DNA from: an uncultured Collinsella sp.
Lineage (GTDB): Bacteria > Actinomycetota > Coriobacteriia > Coriobacteriales > Coriobacteriaceae
Length of the DNA: 10,962 bases
Reading direction: 5' to 3'
Assembly (NCBI GenBank): GCA_900554135.1
Contig: USFU01000042.1
Span: 1 to 10,962, forward strand
Shown here: positions 6,644 to 10,962 of the stretch, one piece after another
How positions within the stretch are numbered: position 1 is the first letter of the stretch
Layout of the letters: every line of letters starts with the position of its first letter
Notes under the pieces: model-generated
Databases searched by the model: none
Told to the model about the DNA's origin: nothing
Seen by the model: only the letters and a program-made list of their open reading frames with translations
Program-made: the position numbers and the translations under genes

Positions 6644-7048
6644 TTAGCCAAAGAAGCGCTTGATCTCGATCTCGGCGTTCTCCAGGCAGTCGGAGCCGTG
6701 GATCACGTTGGCGTTGACATCGACAGCGAAGTCGCCGCGAATGGTGCCGGGGGCAGCATCAAGCGGGTTGGTAGCGCCCATAAGGGTGCGCATCTTGGAG
6801 ACAGCGGAGAGACCGGAAACGACCATCTTGACGACCGGACCGCTCGTCATAAAGTCGCAGAGACCGCCAAAGAAGGGCTTGTCGGCCAGATGGGCGTAGT
6901 GCTCCTCGACGGTAGCGCGCTCGAGCGTGGTCATCTCCATGCGCTCGATGACAAGGCCGCTGCGCTCAATGCGAGCAACGATCTCGCCGATCTTACGGTC
7001 GCGCACGGCGTCGGGCTTAATCATGATGAAGGTCTTCTCGATAGCCAT
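6644..7048 (-). CDS. ndk: Nucleoside diphosphate kinase (134 aa)
   Basis: Transfers the gamma phosphate between nucleoside triphosphates and diphosphates through a phosphohistidine, keeping NTP and dNTP pools balanced. MAIEKTFIMIKPDAV at the N-terminus (K11), PFFGGL...SGPVVKMVV, the GTIRGDFA segment and NVIHGSD with catalytic H117 are all in place. The usual HGSDS reads HGSDC here (C121), while the following glutamate is kept. The start at 7048 is set by homology and by GAAAGG 7 nt upstream; an in-frame extension to 7090 has no such support. 134 aa is within the family range. It is monocistronic, with its own terminator, and convergent with rpiB. Confidence 0.96.
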   Translation of the reverse strand: MAIEKTFIMIKPDAVRDRKIGEIVARIERSGLVIERMEMTTLERATVEEHYAHLADKPFFGGLCDFMTSGPVVKMVVSGLSAVSKMRTLMGATNPLDAAPGTIRGDFAVDVNANVIHGSDCLENAEIEIKRFFG

Positions 7049-7111
7049 AAGGTAGCCTTTCAAGTAGGTTCGCGCGTGCCCAAGTCCCATTCCGGCACCC
7101 GCCTGGACTGC

Positions 7112-7140
7112 ATCGTAACAGAGTTTTAGCTGCAGTTAAA
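7112..7140 (-). promoter_or_regulatory. Candidate ndk promoter
   Basis: On the minus strand TTTAAC (7140-7135) and TACGAT (7117-7112) are separated by 17 bases, about 63 bases before the ndk ATG at 7048. The same TACGAT -10 hexamer recurs upstream of the argG leader. Confidence 0.45.
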
Positions 7141-7213
7141 CAAAAAGCTGTTTATTGAAACGCTGCAATTTATTAAAGCGCTCCATATGTGTCACTTCTG
7201 TTTCGAAGCCCGA

Positions 7214-7366
7214 TTAGAGTACCATCCGACCGCCCATCAACCGCACCGAACCGAGCGGACGGTCGGTTGCCACCTGCGAACGTACCCCCTTCACAACCTG
7301 CCCAAAAGTCCTACAGAAGTTCTCGACAAGCTCCTCCCCCAGGGCAACAAAATACGGACGCCCACA
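7214..7366 (-). other. Start-less protein-like reading frame of 50 codons between argH and ndk
   Basis: In the 7141-7431 gap one minus-strand frame stays open for 50 codons between a TGA (7369-7367) and a TAA (7216-7214). Its composition looks like protein, for example ALGEELVENFCRTFGQVVKG near the start and a final LMGGRMVL. There is no ATG with a ribosome binding site; the only ATGs are within the last seven codons. Its first codons overlap the argH terminator. It may be the tail of a decayed gene or part of a dispersed repeat; overlapping plus-strand frames are also open, so it may be chance. An inverted repeat (CCGACCG 7226-7232 with CGGTCGG 7260-7266) lies in the same stretch. Confidence 0.2.
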
Positions 7367-7382
7367 TCAGCAGGCGCCCGTA
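7345..7382 (-). terminator. Intrinsic terminator of argH
   Basis: Arms 7353-7362 and 7373-7382 pair with a single mismatch around CACATCAGCA. On the minus strand the stem is followed by ATTTTGTTG. It begins about 50 bases after the argH stop. Confidence 0.7.
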
Positions 7383-7431
7383 AAGCGAAAACGATTTATC
7401 AATAAATGGCCAAAGCCGCTTAAGCCAAACC

Positions 7432-8862
7432 TTACTTTGCCCCGTGACCCATTTCAACGACCTTGGTCAGCGACCCAAACACACCCTCGTCGGCCACGAG
7501 CTGTGCCTCGGCACGCTGCAGCTGCGCGGCAACGGCGGCAGGAGCGGTGCCGCCCTCGGTCGTGCGCGCGGCGACAATCGACGGGATGTCGAGCGCCTCG
7601 GTAATGTCGCGCTCAAAGAGCGGGCTTGCCTCCTGGAACACCTCAAACGGCAGGTCCTCAAGATTACAGCCGCGCTTCTCGCACATCAGGACCAGATGCC
7701 CCACCACGGCATGTGCCTCGCGGAACGGCAGACCACGCTTAGCCAGGTAATCGGCAACATCGGTGGCGGCAAGGTGTCCCACGCCGCACTCGCGCGCCAT
7801 GGCATCCTCGTTGACGGTCCAGGTCGAAATCATTCCGGCCATAACGGACAGGCACTGCATGAGCGTATGGGCAGTATCGAGCGCGCCCTCCTTGTCCTCC
7901 TGCAAGTCCTTGTTATAAGCAAGCGGCAGGCCCTTCATGGTTACGAGCAGCTGCACCAGGTTGCCATAGACACGGCCGCTCTTGCCGCGAATAAGCTCGG
8001 CAAAGTCGGGGTTCTTCTTCTGCGGCATGATAGACGAGCCGGTGGAGTAAGAGTCTGAAAGCGTGATAAAGCCAAATTCGGAGCTCGACCACAGCACGAT
8101 CTCCTCGGAAAGACGCGACAGGTGCATGGCCATGACGGAGCCGGCGTAATGCAGATCGAGCAGGAAATCACGGTCGGAAACCGCATCGAGTGAGTTAGGA
8201 ATCACGCCCGCAAAGCCAAGTTCGGCAGCCGTCATCTGGCGATCGAGCGGATAGCTTGTACCGGCAAGCGCGGCAGCACCCAGCGGGCAGTTGTCGGCGG
8301 CATCAAAGGCGGCCTTCAAGCGTGTAAAGTCGCGCGCGAACATCCAGGAATACGCCAGCAGATGATGCGAGAGCAGCACGGGCTGAGCGTGCTGCATATG
8401 CGTGTAACCCGGCAGAATCACCTTGTCGTACTTCTTAGCCGCATCCACCAGCACATGGCGCAGCTCAAGATTGGCCTCCATGAGCTCCTTGGCCAGTGCC
8501 TTGACGCCCAGGCGCGTGTCGGTCGCCACCTGGTCGTTGCGCGAACGTCCGGTATGCAAGCGCTTACCGGCCTCGCCGATGCGACGCGTCAGCTCGCTCT
8601 CGATGGACATATGGATGTCCTCGTCGTTGATATCGAAGGTAAAGTTGCCGGCATCGATATCCTGTTCGATTCCGGTCAGGCCCTCGGCGATCGCCTGCTC
8701 GTCCTCGGCACTGATGATGCCCTGGGCGGCCAGCATCTTGGCATGTGCCTTAGAGCCGGCGATATCCTGCTTATAGAGATGCTTGTCGACCGGCAACGAC
8801 GCACCAAACTCCTGCGTGACCTCGGCCACGCCCGCCTCAAAACGACCGCCCCAAAGAGCCAT
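7432..8862 (-). CDS. argH: Argininosuccinate lyase (476 aa)
   Basis: Last enzyme of arginine synthesis: splits argininosuccinate into arginine and fumarate; cytosolic homotetramer of the fumarase/aspartase superfamily. The start MALWGGRFEAG, the HTGRSRNDQVATD block (103-115), THMQHAQP with catalytic H158, and the superfamily signature GSSIMPQKKNPD (275-286, with the mobile catalytic serine) are present. The length is normal. The ATG at 8862 has AAGGAGA 7 nt upstream; a longer in-frame start at 8937 is not needed. It is the third gene of the minus-strand block after argG and a 56-aa gene, 118 bases behind the latter. It may be co-transcribed with them, though a strong hairpin follows argG. Confidence 0.97.
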   Translation of the reverse strand: MALWGGRFEAGVAEVTQEFGASLPVDKHLYKQDIAGSKAHAKMLAAQGIISAEDEQAIAEGLTGIEQDIDAGNFTFDINDEDIHMSIESELTRRIGEAGKRLHTGRSRNDQVATDTRLGVKALAKELMEANLELRHVLVDAAKKYDKVILPGYTHMQHAQPVLLSHHLLAYSWMFARDFTRLKAAFDAADNCPLGAAALAGTSYPLDRQMTAAELGFAGVIPNSLDAVSDRDFLLDLHYAGSVMAMHLSRLSEEIVLWSSSEFGFITLSDSYSTGSSIMPQKKNPDFAELIRGKSGRVYGNLVQLLVTMKGLPLAYNKDLQEDKEGALDTAHTLMQCLSVMAGMISTWTVNEDAMARECGVGHLAATDVADYLAKRGLPFREAHAVVGHLVLMCEKRGCNLEDLPFEVFQEASPLFERDITEALDIPSIVAARTTEGGTAPAAVAAQLQRAEAQLVADEGVFGSLTKVVEMGHGAK

Positions 8863-8980
8863 GGAACCGTCTCCTTTCTCCAAATACCGAAACAAGCGCC
8901 CAAAGCAATGTGCCCTGTCGCTAAAGCGATTTACCAACCGCTAGTTTTGCACATTCCCCACTGCGTGCGGGACCATGTAG

Positions 8981-9151
8981 CTAATTTGCAAAGAAGTGAC
9001 GCACCATGCACTTGGCGCCCACGGACTCCCTCCTGAGGTTACCCTGCGAACCGTCAATCCAAGCCTTCAGGCTCATGGGGACGTCCTCGACCTTTGCAGC
9101 ATCGAGCTCGGGCGCGAGGGCAAGTAAAGCATGCACGACAGCATTGAACAT
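8981..9151 (-). CDS. Small unrecognised protein between argG and argH (56 aa)
   Basis: The reading frame starts at an ATG (9151) preceded by GAGGAG with an 8-nt gap, an excellent ribosome binding site, and ends at TAG (8983-8981). The protein begins MFNAVVHALLALAPELDAAK and ends VGAKCMVRHFFAN. It is amphipathic, has one cysteine, no signal peptide and no membrane span. The upstream frame is closed by a TGA just before the Shine-Dalgarno site, so this is the full gene. No family was recognised. Its place between two consecutive arginine genes suggests a link to the pathway or its enzymes, but that is only context. The base and codon use resemble the neighbours. Confidence 0.65.
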   Translation of the reverse strand: MFNAVVHALLALAPELDAAKVEDVPMSLKAWIDGSQGNLRRESVGAKCMVRHFFAN

Positions 9152-9201
9152 AATGGATACTCCTCATATATATAGGCGCAGAGCCGCCAAATTGATAGAA
9201 G

Positions 9202-9231
9202 GAGCCCCGCCGGACAACCCCGGCGGGGCTC
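9202..9231 (-). terminator. Strong hairpin between argG and the 56-aa gene
   Basis: A perfect 12-bp GC-rich stem (9202-9213 with 9220-9231) around ACAACC. On the minus strand it is followed by CTTCTATCAATTT, which lacks a continuous U-run. It may be a partial terminator that lowers downstream expression, or an mRNA-stabilising 3' end for argG. The rest of the 9152-9384 gap contains a 7-bp inverted repeat (CATAACG 9307-9313 with CGTTATG 9336-9342), a TATATATA tract at about 9167-9174, and no further gene. Confidence 0.45.
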
Positions 9232-9384
9232 GGACTCAGCCGCAGTCGCGGCATCATATATGCGGGCGGAACGTAGGGGCCACCGATGTTAAGAAGTGTC
9301 AGCAAGCATAACGAAAGGTAGGGACCCCATGCGCCCGTTATGTATCACGCGGATGGGCCGCGCGGATACCAAGGAAAGGAAGCC

Positions 9385-10611
9385 TTAAGCCTGGGCGGCG
9401 GCAGAGCTGGGACCCTGGACCTTAGCCCACGTCTTGAGCGACAGCGTATCGATCTCGATAAAGCCGGCGCTGGCCTTCTCGTCAAACGTGGTGTCGCGGT
9501 CGTAGGTAGCCAGACCGTAGTCGTAGAGGCTGAAGGGGCTCTTGCGGCCGACGACGTGGCAGTTGCCCTTAAAGAACTTCAGGCGGACGGTGCCGGTCAC
9601 GAACTTCTGGGTGTCGGCCATAAAGGCGTCGAGCGCGTTCTTGAGCGGGCTGTACCACTGGCCGTTGTACACGGCGGTGGCCCAATCCTGCTCGAGCTTA
9701 ATCTTAGTCTTGAGCAGGTCGCCCTCGACGCAGATGTCCTCGAGTGCCTTGTGGGCGGTGATGAGCGTCAGGGCTCCGGGAACCTCATAGCACTCGCGGC
9801 TCTTGAGGCCCACCAGACGATCCTCAACCAGGTCGAGACGGCCAAAGCCGTTGTCGCCCGAAATCTTGTTGAGGGCGATGACGATCTCGGAGAGTTTCAT
9901 CTTCTTGCCATCGACGGCAACGGGCTTGCCCGCCTCAAACTCAATCTCGGTGTAGGTCGGAGTGTCGGGCGTGTCCTCGGGATTCTTGGTCATAACCCAG
10001 GCGTCGTCGAGCGGCTCGTTCCAGGGATCTTCCAGGTGACCGCACTCGATGGCACGACCCCACAGGTTGTCGTCGATGGAATAGGGGTTGTCGTTGGCAC
10101 CCTCGGGAACCGGCACGTTGTGGGCGTGGGCATAGGCGACCTCGTCGGGACGGCACTTCAGATCCCACTCGCGAACCGGAGCGATAACCTTGAGCTCGGG
10201 ATCGAGGGCCTTGACGGCAGCCTCAAAACGAACCTGGTCGTTACCCTTGCCGGTGCAGCCGTGGGCGACGTAGGTCGCGCCAAACTCGTGGGCGACCTCA
10301 ACAAGCTTCTTGGCGAGCAGCGGGCGAGACAGGGCGGAGAGCAGCGGGTACTTGTTCTCGTACATGGAGTTTGCGGCGATGGCCTTAATCAGGAACTCAT
10401 CGGAGAACTCGTCGCGCAGGTCGAGCACCTGGCAATCGAGAACGCCCAGGTCGAGGGCCTTCTGCTTCTTGGCGTCCAGGCCGGTCTCCTCCTGGCCCAC
10501 ATTGCCGCAAACGCAAACGACATCGAGATTCTTCTCGTCCTGGAGCCACTTGACACATACAGATGTATCAAGACCACCGGAATATGCGAGAACGACTTTT
10601 TCCTTGCTCAT
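9385..10611 (-). CDS. argG: Argininosuccinate synthase (408 aa)
   Basis: ATP-dependent ligation of citrulline and aspartate to argininosuccinate, the penultimate step of arginine synthesis, in the cytosol. The N-type ATP pyrophosphatase loop AYSGGLDTS lies at 9-17, followed by CGNVGQEE near 35-42, NSMYENKYPLLSALSRPLLA around 81-100, and the substrate-binding HGCTGKGNDQVRFE at 117-130. The length is typical of the short bacterial type. The ATG at 10611 has AAAGGA 7 nt upstream; an in-frame extension to 10662 has no support. The gene is preceded by an arginine-rich leader ORF and a terminator-like hairpin, implying control by attenuation. It is followed by the 56-aa gene and argH on the same strand. 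Confidence 0.97.
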   Translation of the reverse strand: MSKEKVVLAYSGGLDTSVCVKWLQDEKNLDVVCVCGNVGQEETGLDAKKQKALDLGVLDCQVLDLRDEFSDEFLIKAIAANSMYENKYPLLSALSRPLLAKKLVEVAHEFGATYVAHGCTGKGNDQVRFEAAVKALDPELKVIAPVREWDLKCRPDEVAYAHAHNVPVPEGANDNPYSIDDNLWGRAIECGHLEDPWNEPLDDAWVMTKNPEDTPDTPTYTEIEFEAGKPVAVDGKKMKLSEIVIALNKISGDNGFGRLDLVEDRLVGLKSRECYEVPGALTLITAHKALEDICVEGDLLKTKIKLEQDWATAVYNGQWYSPLKNALDAFMADTQKFVTGTVRLKFFKGNCHVVGRKSPFSLYDYGLATYDRDTTFDEKASAGFIEIDTLSLKTWAKVQGPSSAAAQA

Positions 10612-10705
10612 GGCTGTTTCCTTTCGCCCTTGGTAGCTAGTTAGAACATCGGTCAGTTGCAAGTCATTTCAAGGTCATATACCGTGCAATATCAGGTTAA
10701 ATAGC

Positions 10706-10786
10706 AAAAATCAGCACATACATGCCCTAGAAACATGCAGCAATGTCGTGCTAAAACCCAACGACCTCAAAATGACTCTGTTGAGG
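10706..10786 (-). promoter_or_regulatory. Putative attenuator: overlapping hairpins and U-run before argG
   Basis: In transcript order on the minus strand, CCTCAA (10786-10781) can pair with TTGAGG (10770-10765). GTCGT (10765-10761) can pair with ACGAC (10749-10745). AGCAC with part of the following ACA (10752-10744) can pair with TATGTGCT (10720-10713), capped by CATG/CATG, and runs into GATTTTTGC. The second and third pairings share bases 10745-10749 and exclude each other, as antiterminator and terminator do. The stems are short, so folding needs testing. Confidence 0.4.
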
Positions 10787-10816
10787 CAATTCGCCCCATG
10801 CGGACAGAGACGATTG

Positions 10817-10891
10817 TTATCGTCGTCGGGAAATTGCGCGCTGGCGTCGGATGGCATTGTCTACAGTAGTGATGATCTTTACGAACTGCAT
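10817..10891 (-). CDS. Arginine-rich leader peptide upstream of argG (24 aa)
   Basis: The ORF begins with ATG (10891), with AAAGGAG 6 nt upstream, and ends with TAA (10819-10817), 205 bases before argG. The last ten residues are RRQRAISRRR, so six of the final ten codons are arginine; four of those six are CGA and two CGC. The first half (MQFVKIITTVDNAI) has none. A short ORF with a strong ribosome binding site, a run of codons for the product amino acid, and overlapping hairpins with a U-run downstream is the classic leader-peptide arrangement for transcription attenuation. Low charged tRNA-Arg would stall the ribosome near the end and let argG be transcribed. The ORF is seen; the function is inferred. 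Chance occurrence or a different short protein cannot be excluded. Confidence 0.6.
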   Translation of the reverse strand: MQFVKIITTVDNAIRRQRAISRRR

Positions 10892-10930
10892 CTGCCTCTC
10901 CTTTCACCTATCGCCGGGCGCAATTCAAAT

Positions 10931-10958
10931 ATCGTAAACGGTACCTTTTCCTCGGTAA
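10931..10958 (-). promoter_or_regulatory. Candidate promoter of the argG leader transcript
   Basis: On the minus strand TTACCG (10958-10953) and TACGAT (10936-10931) are separated by 16 bases, close to the window's right end. Transcription would begin about 33 bases before the leader ATG. No ArgR-type operator was recognised, but sequence further upstream is outside the window. Confidence 0.4.
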
Positions 10959-10962
10959 GCGG

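Noticed and set aside
9054..9305. 83-codon minus-strand frame overlapping the 56-aa gene
   Set aside because: It begins with TTG and no Shine-Dalgarno site and reads through the 9202-9231 hairpin. The overlapping 56-aa frame has a far better start.
9340..10644. 434-codon open frame on the plus strand
   Set aside because: It lies antisense to argG, which has all family motifs, and has no supporting ribosome binding site or recognisable domain.
1..10962. CRISPR arrays, insertion sequences, tRNA genes, phage or defence genes
   Set aside because: No regularly spaced repeats, transposase or nuclease motifs or tRNA-like cloverleafs were seen.

Overview
The window reads like a chromosomal segment of a high-GC member of the Coriobacteriia (Actinomycetota), most likely Collinsella or a close relative. 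This is inferred from GC-rich codon use, a ribosomal protein S1 with four rather than six S1 domains, a type A RNase P RNA, TTG starts on some genes and purine-rich Shine-Dalgarno sites. No species was tested. There are no phage, transposase, tRNA or CRISPR signals; most of the window is core metabolism.

Layout, left to right. A cysteine-rich C_GCAxxG_C_C protein (+) converges with a YigZ/IMPACT-family protein (-) over a shared hairpin. Upstream of yigZ lies a 101-bp MITE-like hairpin element, then rnpB (-) and rpsA (-) with its own terminator. Between rnpB and rpsA is a structured stretch with a promoter-like and a terminator-like element on the opposite (+) strand. A HAD hydrolase (+) diverges from rpsA and converges with an L-cysteine desulfidase/UPF0597-type enzyme (-) over a 21-bp-stem palindrome. 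The desulfidase diverges from rpiB (+), and rpiB converges with ndk (-) over two back-to-back terminators. The right third is an arginine-biosynthesis block on the minus strand: argG, a 56-residue unrecognised gene with a strong ribosome binding site, and argH.

The most interesting region is upstream of argG. A 24-codon ORF with an excellent Shine-Dalgarno site has six arginines in its last ten codons. It is followed by overlapping inverted repeats, the last of which ends in a five-U run. This is the architecture of a transcription-attenuation leader, here apparently sensing arginine ahead of the last two steps of arginine synthesis (argininosuccinate synthase and lyase). The leader peptide is read directly from the sequence; the attenuation mechanism is inferred.

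Other items for follow-up are the 56-aa gene, the MITE-like element, the large palindrome at 4360-4424, the candidate + strand small RNA at 1843-1957, and a start-less but protein-like reading frame downstream of argH.
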